Part shown: positions 17,680 through 25,211 of the stretch, one piece after another
Position numbering within the stretch: position 1 is the first letter of the stretch
Layout of the letters: each line of letters opens with the position of its first letter
Assembly: GCA_001931535.1 (NCBI GenBank)
Contig: CP016211.1
Coordinates: forward strand, 12,384,377-12,448,376
DNA from: Minicystis rosea
GTDB lineage: Bacteria > Myxococcota_A > Polyangia > Polyangiales > Polyangiaceae
DNA length: 64,000 nucleotides
Direction: 5' to 3'
The notes under the pieces: generated by a model
Database searches by the model: none
Seen by the model: only the letters and a program-made list of their open reading frames with translations
What the model was told of the DNA's origin: nothing
Position numbers and translations under genes: made by a program

Positions 17680-18933
17680 ATGGGCTTGATCAAGGCAGGG
17701 CGTTCGGGACGATGGCTCGTGATCGCCGCGGTGAGCGCGATCACCGCGGCCGAGGGCTGCGGCAGCGACGGCGGCAACACGGGCGGCGCCGGCGGCAGTG
17801 GTGGCGCGACGAGCAGCAGCACCACCACGACCAGCAGCAGCACGACGAGCAGCAGCACCACCAGCAGCACGACGAGCAGCAGCAGCACGGGGACGGGCGG
17901 CGCCCCGGCGGTGACGTGCCTCGACGCGTCCACGTACGCGGGCCTCTTCACCATCGCGGACACGAGCTTCTGCGCCGTCGCCGTGTACGAGGCCGACGAA
18001 GAGGTCGGCTACCAGCTCCCCACGTGGGGCACGCACGGTGGCCCGCTCGTGCTCCTCCCGGGCGACAACGGCGACGTCCTCCTGCATCGCTGGACCGCGC
18101 CCTCGGGCTCCACGGGCAAGCTCACCAAGCAGGAGACCGTCGTCGCCGCGAAGATCCCCGAGAACGCGTTCCTCGGTGGCCAAGCCGTCGATCTGCCCTT
18201 CTTCGGTTGGACTGGCATCACGTGGACGGGCGCGTTCCCCGACACGGTCGGCGAGATCATCATGATCAACGGATCGAACGTCGCTCACTCGTACGGGGTG
18301 AACGGCGCGTTCTCGCTCGCCGGCGTCGGCGATGCGAACGGTGGCCGTCTCCTCTTCACGGGGCTCTCGCCGATCGGCGAGACGAACACGGACGTGAACG
18401 GCTTCTACGCCGCGGACGCGTGCAACACCCCGAACCAAGATCTCGGCACCGGCACGGGCTGCAAGGCGTCCGCGGAGATCGCCGCCTGGGGCGAGAGCTC
18501 AGGCCCGGTCGCGGTCGATCACGACGGCAACGCGTTCGTGATCAACGGGTCCTTCTCCACCAGTGATCAAGAGGCGCGCGGCTACGCGGCTGCCGAGGTC
18601 GCGCGCGGCGCTGCGGCGACCGCGGGCAAGACGCTCTTCAGTATCCCCGGCTTCGGATCGAGCCTCGCCGCGATCACGCCGAAGGGCGGCAAGCCCGGCC
18701 TGCTCGTGTTCCAGCCGTTCGATTCGACCACCTACGCGCCGCTCGATGTCATCGCGCAGCCCTACACGGTGAGCACCAGCGTCGCCTCGCAGGGCACGCC
18801 GGCCAAGCTCCTCACGGTCCCCGCGACGGCCACGATGGGCCTCTACATGATGACGGACACCTCCGATCGGCTCTGGGTGGCGTCGTCGGGCGACAGCAAG
18901 ACGACCTTCGTCGTGCTCGATCGCAAGCCCTGA
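17680..18933 (+). CDS. B12-riboswitch-controlled lipoprotein, beta-propeller-like
   Basis: A 417-residue lipoprotein: hydrophobic signal (about 12-26, VIAAVSAITAAEGC), lipid-modified Cys near 27, then about 45 residues of Gly, Ser and Thr, then a soluble body from about residue 75. The body has repeated strand-turn units such as GPLVLLPGDNGDVLLHRW, NGGRLLFTGLS, GPVAVDHDGNAFVING and GLYMMTDTSDRLWVAS, which suggest a beta-propeller; this is read by eye, not proven. No enzyme motif is seen. Control by a cobalamin riboswitch points to B12 uptake. In Bacteroidetes the surface propeller lipoprotein BtuG plays such a role, so a similar job is a fair guess. ATG 17680 has GGAAGGAAG upstream. No btuB, btuF or cob gene is next to it. 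Confidence 0.8.
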   Translation: MGLIKAGRSGRWLVIAAVSAITAAEGCGSDGGNTGGAGGSGGATSSSTTTTSSSTTSSSTTSSTTSSSSTGTGGAPAVTCLDASTYAGLFTIADTSFCAVAVYEADEEVGYQLPTWGTHGGPLVLLPGDNGDVLLHRWTAPSGSTGKLTKQETVVAAKIPENAFLGGQAVDLPFFGWTGITWTGAFPDTVGEIIMINGSNVAHSYGVNGAFSLAGVGDANGGRLLFTGLSPIGETNTDVNGFYAADACNTPNQDLGTGTGCKASAEIAAWGESSGPVAVDHDGNAFVINGSFSTSDQEARGYAAAEVARGAAATAGKTLFSIPGFGSSLAAITPKGGKPGLLVFQPFDSTTYAPLDVIAQPYTVSTSVASQGTPAKLLTVPATATMGLYMMTDTSDRLWVASSGDSKTTFVVLDRKP

Positions 18934-18951
18934 TCGCGCGACCTACCGATC

Positions 18952-18982
18952 GAGGCGTGGGGCTCGTCGCGCCCCACGCCTC
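18952..18982 (+). terminator. Strong hairpin after the riboswitch-controlled gene
   Basis: A perfect 12-base inverted repeat (GAGGCGTGGGGC / GCCCCACGCCTC) with a 7-base loop lies 18 bases after the stop. There is no T run. It probably ends the B12-regulated transcript, making it a single-gene unit. Confidence 0.7.
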
Positions 18983-19193
18983 CGCTCTTCCGCGATCCAG
19001 CCGACGTTCTCGCCGCTCGAGCCGGCGCGCATCCCGCGGAAACGCGCGCTGCTCGACGGTACATCGGAGCGACGATCGCGGCCGCTTGCGCTGCGCGTGC
19101 GCGGCGCGGCGGCTCCGCTGCGCCTTCGATCGGCGGTGCTTCCCTTCGCCGTAGCCACGTGGCATGCAGCCGAGCGCGCTGCCCGGAGGATGC

Positions 19194-20171
19194 ATGACCA
19201 ACCTCGAGCCCCGAGCGGACAAGGTCGTTCGCGACGCCGTCGACGCCTTCATGGATGGGCGTCTCGTCCCTGATTTCGTGGGCGAGATCGTCTTCGAGAC
19301 CAAGAACAGCCGCTATCGGCTCGTCAACGGCGTGATCCGCTCCGCCCCTGATCCGTCGCTCGTCGGCGCCGAGCTCGTGGGGTGGCTCTGCGAGTCGCAG
19401 CGTCGTTGTCTCGTCGAGTCCGCGTGGCAGCCCGGCGCGCGCGCCGTGCTCGTGGAGCGCGCCCACGATCGCAACATCGTCGTGACCTCGACGACGCAGC
19501 TCCTGCACGCGGACGGCCCCGGATCGAGCCTTCATCAGGGCAGATCCGTGAAGGCTCCCGTCTCGTTCCGAACCGCCCCTCCGCGCGACACGCCGACGCC
19601 GCTCCCGTCGTTCGCGATGCACGAAGCTCCGATCGTCGCCGCGACGCCCGAGCCTCCATCGGTCGCGTCACACGAAGCACCCATCACCGCCACGACACAC
19701 GAGCCCGCTCCGGTGGTGTCCGCGCCGATCGCATCGGCGGCGACGCCGATCGCGAGCGCGCCCAAGCGTTCCGGTGTGCATCTCCCGCCGCGTCCCATTG
19801 CCGGGAGGCCGTCGCCTGTGCCGGTGCCGCCGCGTCCTCTCCCCATGCCGTTGCCGCCGCCACGTCGTGATCCGCAGAGCGCCACGCCGTCGCCGCCCGC
19901 GGAACCCCAGCACTCGCAGCCGCTGCCGATGTTTCCTCTCGATCTCGATCCGCCCGCCGACTGGGAGGTCACGTCGGCCGAGCTCGAAATCGTGCCCGAA
20001 GCGCAGGCTTACGCGTCGGATAATTCGACGCGTCATGCTGCGCCGCAGCGGCTCGAAGACGCCGACTCGGTCGACGTCCCCTTCGAGCTTTCGCGCCCGC
20101 TCGATCCGGCCAATGCCGAGCCGTTTCCGCTGGTCCGGCCCCTCGATCCGGGGCCGCCTTCGCGCCGGTGA
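19194..20171 (+). CDS. Hypothetical protein with conserved-looking N-terminal domain and long Pro-rich tail
   Basis: A 325-residue cytosolic protein. The first 105 residues look folded (RADKVVRDAVDAFMDGR, GEIVFETKNSRYRLVNGV, LVGWLCESQRRCL). The rest is low-complexity Pro/Ala/Ser with HEAPI repeats and short Pro-rich stretches, ending in an acidic segment with repeated RPLDP motifs. ATG 19194 is preferred over 19164 because GGAGG lies just before it. No family is recognised. Pro-rich tails of this kind often bind partner proteins, and a kinase gene follows, but no link is shown. Confidence 0.6.
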   Translation: MTNLEPRADKVVRDAVDAFMDGRLVPDFVGEIVFETKNSRYRLVNGVIRSAPDPSLVGAELVGWLCESQRRCLVESAWQPGARAVLVERAHDRNIVVTSTTQLLHADGPGSSLHQGRSVKAPVSFRTAPPRDTPTPLPSFAMHEAPIVAATPEPPSVASHEAPITATTHEPAPVVSAPIASAATPIASAPKRSGVHLPPRPIAGRPSPVPVPPRPLPMPLPPPRRDPQSATPSPPAEPQHSQPLPMFPLDLDPPADWEVTSAELEIVPEAQAYASDNSTRHAAPQRLEDADSVDVPFELSRPLDPANAEPFPLVRPLDPGPPSRR

Positions 20172-20206
20172 GCCTCGTTATATATGACGCGTTGCGGCGA
20201 TCTCCC

Positions 20207-20232
20207 GGTTCTCCGCTGGGGGCGGGTTTTTT
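20207..20232 (+). terminator. Possible Rho-independent terminator
   Basis: A GC-rich segment that can pair CCCG with CGGG, or CTCCC with GGGGG, ends in six T residues at 20227-20232, about 55 bases after the stop. The stem is imperfect. Confidence 0.4.
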
Positions 20233-20301
20233 CGTGCCGGCTGCGCTAGGCTGGGAGACTACCTCGGCGGTGTCTTCCCGTTACGTGGTAGGCCATCGCA
20301 A

Positions 20302-20331
20302 TTGACACCGAGAAGGACGCTCGGCGACAAT
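20302..20331 (+). promoter_or_regulatory. Sigma-70-type promoter of the PEGA-like kinase gene
   Basis: A perfect -35 (TTGACA, 20302-20307) and a four-of-six -10 (GACAAT, 20326-20331) are separated by 18 bases. Transcription would start near 20338. That leaves almost no leader before ATG 20345 but a normal leader before ATG 20393, so it helps to choose the latter start. Confidence 0.6.
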
Positions 20332-20392
20332 TTTTCTGGCGGGGATGCGATGGCCGTTTTCCCTGCCTCCTCCCATCGAGAGCAGCGACGCA

Positions 20393-22060
20393 ATGGCCGA
20401 TAGCCGTCAAGCCAGTTCCGCCACCGCACGCGCGGATCAACCGGGCGGAGGCACCCCTGCGAGCTCGAAGAGCGAGCCGGATCCGCTGATCGGTCGGGTC
20501 GTCGGCGGTCGCTTCAAGATCGTCTCGGTCATCGCCCGCGGCGGGATGGGGAAGGTCTACAAAGCCGAGCAAGCTCCTCTCGGCCGCCTCTGTGCCCTCA
20601 AGGTCCTGAGCCCGAAATACGAGGGCGATCGCGACCCCGAGTTCCACAAGCGCTTCTTCCTCGAAGCCTCGACGTCCGCGAAGCTCACGCACGCCAACAC
20701 CGTCACCATCTTCGACTACGGGCAGGAGGGCGACGACCTCTACTACATCGCGATGGAGTACATCGAGGGGCGCACCCTTCATCGCGCGTTGCGCGAGGAA
20801 GGGCCCCTCAACGAGGCGCGCACGGCCCACATCGCCGGGCAGATCTGTCGCTCGCTGCGCGAGGCGCACGGCCTCGGCGTCGTCCATCGTGATCTCAAGC
20901 CCGGCAACATCCTCCTCGCCGATCGCGCCGACGAGCAGGACGTCGTCAAAGTGCTCGATTTCGGCCTCGTGAAGGACGTCACCGGCGAGGCGGAGGACTT
21001 GACGCAGGCCGGCCTGTTCATGGGCTCCCCCAAGTACATGGCACCCGAGCAGATCCTCGGTGGCGAGATCACGCCGCGCACGGACATCTACTCGCTCGGC
21101 GTGATGATGTACGAAATGCTCACGGGCAAAGTCCCGTTCGATCGCGGCGCCAGCGTGGGCACGCTCATGGCGCACGTGAACGATCCGCTCCCGCCGATGC
21201 GCGGCGTGAACCCGAAGATCCAGGCGTCGCCGACGATGGAGAACATCGTCTATCGCTGTCTCGAGAAGGAGCCCAACAAGCGCTTCAACTCGATGAAGGA
21301 TCTGCTCAACGCGCTGAAGCGCGTGGGCAACGAGGACGGCGCGCTCACCGACACGCACGAGAGCATGCCGCTCGCTCGGATCGAGGCTCAGAACGCCATT
21401 CGCACGAGCGACTCGATCATGGCCCCGCCGTCGAACTCGGGGCCGCAGACGATCACCGAGACCGGACGCACGCACACGCCCGTGTTCGCGTCGCCGTCGG
21501 TGAGCGAGACGCTGAGCTCGACGCACGCGTCTCCCGCCGACACGGACATGGCGGCGGCCGCGCCCAACGCCAACAAGGGTCGCACGTACGTGTGGGGCGG
21601 CGTCGCGGTGGCCGTTGCTTTGGGCATCGGCCTCGTGGTGGTGACCTCGAGCGGATCGAAGCCGGCCGCCTCGGGTGAAGGTCCCGCCACGACGGCGACG
21701 CAGCAGGCGTCGGCGCAGCCCACGCAGACGGCGACCACGCAAGCCGCTCCCACGGCGGCGACGCCCTTCATTCGCCAGGTGCGGATCGAGAGCGATCCCA
21801 GCGGCGCGACGGTGTCCGAGGGCGACACGCAGCTCTGCACGTCGACGCCCTGCGAGCTGACGTGGAAGGACGACGTCGCGCGCGCCGAGCACAGGCTCAA
21901 CATCAACAAAAAGGGCTACCGCACGTTCAAGGCGACGGTCAGCCCGACCGAGGAGAAGGTGAAGGCCGCGCTCGAGGTGATCCCCGCAGTCGCCGCCCCG
22001 CCTCCGCCTCCTCCGCAGCAGCCCGCCGGCGGCCGCCCGCTCTACAAGAAAGACTTTTGA
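20393..22060 (+). CDS. Serine/threonine protein kinase with membrane anchor and PEGA-like domain
   Basis: A 555-residue protein. The kinase domain (about 35-305) has ARGGMGKVY, ALKV lysine, HRDLKPGN, DFG in VLDFGLVK, and SPKYMAPEQ, all intact. After a linker rich in Ser/Thr comes one membrane segment (about residues 400-418), then an Ala/Thr-rich spacer and a PEGA-like domain (about 465-530: RIESDPSGATVSEGDT, PCELTW) expected in the periplasm, and a short Pro run. PEGA domains are thought to bind surface sugars or proteins. ATG 20393 is chosen over 20345 from the promoter position. A repeat element begins directly at its stop. Confidence 0.9.
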   Translation: MADSRQASSATARADQPGGGTPASSKSEPDPLIGRVVGGRFKIVSVIARGGMGKVYKAEQAPLGRLCALKVLSPKYEGDRDPEFHKRFFLEASTSAKLTHANTVTIFDYGQEGDDLYYIAMEYIEGRTLHRALREEGPLNEARTAHIAGQICRSLREAHGLGVVHRDLKPGNILLADRADEQDVVKVLDFGLVKDVTGEAEDLTQAGLFMGSPKYMAPEQILGGEITPRTDIYSLGVMMYEMLTGKVPFDRGASVGTLMAHVNDPLPPMRGVNPKIQASPTMENIVYRCLEKEPNKRFNSMKDLLNALKRVGNEDGALTDTHESMPLARIEAQNAIRTSDSIMAPPSNSGPQTITETGRTHTPVFASPSVSETLSSTHASPADTDMAAAAPNANKGRTYVWGGVAVAVALGIGLVVVTSSGSKPAASGEGPATTATQQASAQPTQTATTQAAPTAATPFIRQVRIESDPSGATVSEGDTQLCTSTPCELTWKDDVARAEHRLNINKKGYRTFKATVSPTEEKVKAALEVIPAVAAPPPPPPQQPAGGRPLYKKDF

Positions 22061-22204
22061 GTCCCGGGAGAGGGCTCGCGCCCTTGGCTCCCGGGAGAGG
22101 GCGCGCCCTCTCCCCCAAACGAGCAAAGCTCGTTCGGGGCCCCCACACCCCGAACCACCCGAGCCGGCTTGAACGTCGCGCCGTTTCGGGCCTGACGTTG
22201 ATCT
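22061..22204 (+). repeat. Stop-proximal repeat element (type 2) with several hairpins
   Basis: The element starts at the base after the kinase TGA. In order it holds AGGGC/GCCCT (22071-22084), a 22-base palindrome built on GGGAGAGGGC (22093-22114), AACGAGC/GCTCGTT with a 3-base loop (22118-22134), and then ACCCCGAACCACCCGAGCC, CTTGAACG and TTTCGGGCC. A shorter copy in the same relation to its gene follows the cytochrome gene (45532-45613, minus strand). The hairpins may end transcription. Confidence 0.75.
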
Positions 22205-22230
22205 TGTCTGTCGCGGAGCCTCTTGCGCGC

Positions 22231-22282
22231 TGGACCACCGAGCCAGCTTGAACGCCATGCCGCTTCGGGCGTGATGCGGTCG
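22231..22282 (+). repeat. Partial second copy of the type 2 repeat
   Basis: This repeats the right half of the element at 22061: GGACCACCGAGCC, GCTTGAACG and GCTTCGGGCG in the same order, about 80 bases further on. The rest of the gap to 22518 shows nothing recognisable beyond the room needed for a promoter of the receptor gene. Confidence 0.65.
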
Positions 22283-22518
22283 ATGGCGCTCGTCGTGCCG
22301 TGATTGCGGAGTGTTCGATCGACGGTGCGCGTGCGGCGTCGGTTGCGCTTTCGTGCGGTGCGTCGTCGCGTGAGGGGTCTCGAAATCACCGAGGATTGTC
22401 GCGTCGATGAGCGTCGTGGCGCGATGCATGAGCGGTGTTCCGCACGGTGGTCGCCGTTCGAGACGGCCTGCACGGAGCTTGCCCAACGCGCTTGAGCGGT
22501 GATTTCATCGGGCGCGCA

Positions 22519-25203
22519 ATGTGGCACTCCGATCGCCGCCCGCGCGCCGCCCTCGCTCCTGATCGATCCGCCCACGTCCCGCGAAAGAGAGCACCGCTCG
22601 TCGCGGCGGCGCTGGCGCTCGCGGCATCGTTGCATGCGGGCACGGCCCTCGCCGATGCGCGTACGGAGGCGCGCCGCCATTTCCGGGCGGGCATGGCGCT
22701 CGTCGCGCAGAAGAAGCTCGTCGAAGGCATCAAGGAGCTCGAGAAGGCCTACGAGATCTTCCCGCACCCGAACGTCGCTTACAACGTCGCGACCGCGCAG
22801 GCCGAGCTCGGCAATATCGAGCTCGCGATCGGCGCTTATCGTACGTACCTCGACAGCAACCCGCCCGATCGCGCCGAGGTCGAGAAGGTCGTCGCCGATC
22901 TGCAAGCGAAGATCGCCGCGCAACATGCGGAGAAAGAAAAGGTCGCGGCGCCGGCAGGCGAGAAGCCCGGGGAGAAACCAGGCGAGAAGCCCGGGGAGAA
23001 ACCGGGTGAGAAGCCGGGCGAGAAACCGGGCGAGAAGCCCGGCGAGAAACCGGGTGAGAAGCCCGGAGAAAAGCCGGCCGAAAAGCCTGGGGAGAAGCCC
23101 GGTGAGAAGCCCGAGGTGCCGAGCACGCCGTCACCCGCCGTTCCGGCCGGGGACGCGACGCAGGCGCGCACCGAGGACGTCTATCAGGAGACCGTCGTCA
23201 CCGCGTCGCGCGGGGCGCAGAGCCCGCTCGATTCGCCGAACTCCACCAGCATCATCACCCGTCAGGACATCCGGCTCTCGGGCATCACCCGCATTCCCGA
23301 GCTGCTCCGCCGCGTCGCCGGCATGGATGTCATGCAAGTCACGGGTGGTGACAGCAACGTTTCCTTGCGCGGTTTCAACAGCCGTCTCTCCAACAAGCTC
23401 CTCGTCCTCGTCAACGGAAGATCGCTTTACAACGACATCCTCAACTCGACGTTTTGGGAGTCTTTGACGATCGACGTCGATCAGATCGAGCGCATCGAGG
23501 TGGTGCGCGGCGCCGGGTCGGCGCTCTACGGCGCCAACGCGTTCTCGGGTGTCGTCAACATCATCACCATCGCGCCGGGCGAGGGGCGATCGGGCCTTCG
23601 TGTCGGCTACGGCGATCATGGCCAGGGCTATGGCTCGGCGTGGGCGTCGGGGCGCGAGGGCGACTTCTCGTATCGCGCTTCGGCGGGCTACACGCGCTAT
23701 CCGCGGTGGACGCGCGAGTACGAGCAGAACCGGCGCGACATCACGGCGTCGACCGCCGACCCCAACGTGGGCGCCGAGAACATCCGCTTCGATCTGCGGA
23801 TGTCGGAGCGCATCAACAAGGACAACACCCTCACGTTCGGCGGCGGCTTCGCCCGCGTGGGGCTCGACGTCTACGGCATCGGTCCGTTCAACGACTATCG
23901 CCTCAAGGGCGACAACCTCGACGTCGGCATCGACTACAAGGGCAAGTACATCAACGCCCGCACGTACTTCACGCGCTTCGGCATCACGGCCGGCGCCGAT
24001 CACGCGTACACGGGGCAGACGCTCTACGACGCGCACCCGCAGCAGAACGTGCTCTACGGCGAGGTCGAGTACGTCAACGACTTCAACCTCCCCAAGGCGC
24101 TGCACCACGACGTCCACGTCGGGCTCAGCTACCGCATGAAGAACGTGAAGTGGGAGTACCTCCAGACGGAGGGGCGCGATCCCGAAGGCACGCCGATCGA
24201 GAACCACGCCGCGGCCTTCGTGCAGGACACGATCAAGATCGGCAAGTGGGTGAGCATCGTCGGATCGGGGCGCGTCGATTACGTGCCTTATCTGAAGCGC
24301 ATCATCGGATCGCCGCGCGGTTCGCTCATCGTCAAGCCCACCGATCGGCAGGCCATCCGTGTCTCCGGATCCACCGCGTTCCGTACGCCGAGCTTCCTCG
24401 AGGCGTATCTGGCGCTGCCGATTCAGCTCACGTTGCCGGGCGTCGAGATCATCTCGGCGACGAAGCGCGAGGACATCAAGAACTTCACGCTCCAGCCGGA
24501 GCAGGTGACCACGGCCGAGGCCAGCTACCTGAACCAGCAGAGCGATTACTTCGAGTTCGAGCTCACGGCTTATTACAACCGCGTGACGAACCTCGTCGAG
24601 CTGGCGGTCAATCGCAACACCACGCTCTCCAACCGCGCGGCGGGGCTCGGTGGTCTCGATCCGGTGACGGGGCGATACATCGCCGCGTACGGTGGCTGGG
24701 CCAACTCGGGCGACGTCTACAACGTGTTCGGCGGCGAGATCAGCGCGCGCACGTATCCGGTGGAGGGTCTCGACATCTTCGCCAACTACGCGCTGAACAT
24801 CACCACGCAGCAGCACCCCGAAGGCGCGCAGAACCCGCTCGACGATCAGCGCACGAGCCGCCACAAGTTCAACATCGGCGTGCAGCTCCGCACCAAGTTC
24901 GGGTTGAACGGCGAGATCACGTTCAACTACCAGTCTCCGCAGGTGTGGACGGAGCAGGTGGCCACGACGACGGGCATCTTCTACCGGCAGTACCCGCTGC
25001 CCGCGTACACGCTGCTCAACGGGCGGCTCGGCTTCCGCTTCTACAAGGAGAAGGCCGAGATCTCGGCCGTCGTCTACAACGCGCTCGCCGAGATCTCCGC
25101 CCTCGGAGACAACGACGCGAACCACGCCCTTGGACCGCAGATGCATCCGTTCGGCAACCGCATCGGCCGTCGGTTCATGGGCTTCTTCTCTTACTCGCTG
25201 TGA
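22519..25203 (+). CDS. TonB-dependent outer membrane receptor with N-terminal TPR domain and GEKP linker
   Basis: An 894-residue protein. The signal peptide is unusually long (hydrophobic part about 28-44, ending GTALADA). A TPR-like domain follows (about 48-135: HFRAGMALVAQKKLVEGIKEL, NVAYNVATAQAELGN), then 13 tetrapeptides GEKP (one AEKP), then a TonB-box-like DVYQETVVTA. Next is the plug (about 235-350: ITRQDIRLSGITRIPELLRR, NVSLRGFNSRLSNKLLVLVN, IERIEVVRGAGSALYGANAF) and a 22-strand-type barrel. TonB receptors import siderophores, vitamins or sugars; this one's ligand is unknown. TPR domains are not part of the classic receptor. ATG 22519 gives the shortest sensible signal. The lipoprotein gene starts eight bases after the stop, so they form one operon. 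Confidence 0.88.
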   Translation: MWHSDRRPRAALAPDRSAHVPRKRAPLVAAALALAASLHAGTALADARTEARRHFRAGMALVAQKKLVEGIKELEKAYEIFPHPNVAYNVATAQAELGNIELAIGAYRTYLDSNPPDRAEVEKVVADLQAKIAAQHAEKEKVAAPAGEKPGEKPGEKPGEKPGEKPGEKPGEKPGEKPGEKPGEKPAEKPGEKPGEKPEVPSTPSPAVPAGDATQARTEDVYQETVVTASRGAQSPLDSPNSTSIITRQDIRLSGITRIPELLRRVAGMDVMQVTGGDSNVSLRGFNSRLSNKLLVLVNGRSLYNDILNSTFWESLTIDVDQIERIEVVRGAGSALYGANAFSGVVNIITIAPGEGRSGLRVGYGDHGQGYGSAWASGREGDFSYRASAGYTRYPRWTREYEQNRRDITASTADPNVGAENIRFDLRMSERINKDNTLTFGGGFARVGLDVYGIGPFNDYRLKGDNLDVGIDYKGKYINARTYFTRFGITAGADHAYTGQTLYDAHPQQNVLYGEVEYVNDFNLPKALHHDVHVGLSYRMKNVKWEYLQTEGRDPEGTPIENHAAAFVQDTIKIGKWVSIVGSGRVDYVPYLKRIIGSPRGSLIVKPTDRQAIRVSGSTAFRTPSFLEAYLALPIQLTLPGVEIISATKREDIKNFTLQPEQVTTAEASYLNQQSDYFEFELTAYYNRVTNLVELAVNRNTTLSNRAAGLGGLDPVTGRYIAAYGGWANSGDVYNVFGGEISARTYPVEGLDIFANYALNITTQQHPEGAQNPLDDQRTSRHKFNIGVQLRTKFGLNGEITFNYQSPQVWTEQVATTTGIFYRQYPLPAYTLLNGRLGFRFYKEKAEISAVVYNALAEISALGDNDANHALGPQMHPFGNRIGRRFMGFFSYSL
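22957..23112 (+). repeat. 13 copies of a 12-bp coding minisatellite (GEKP)
   Basis: Thirteen 12-base units of the form GGNGARAARCCN encode the GEKP linker of the receptor. One unit encodes AEKP. Copy number can change in steps of four residues without breaking the frame. Confidence 0.9.
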
Positions 25204-25211
25204 GCACGACC

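Noticed and set aside
17362..25203. The TonB receptor as the BtuB partner of the riboswitch-controlled lipoprotein
   Set aside because: Two other genes, a terminator-like hairpin and a separate promoter lie between them, and the receptor has no B12 element of its own.
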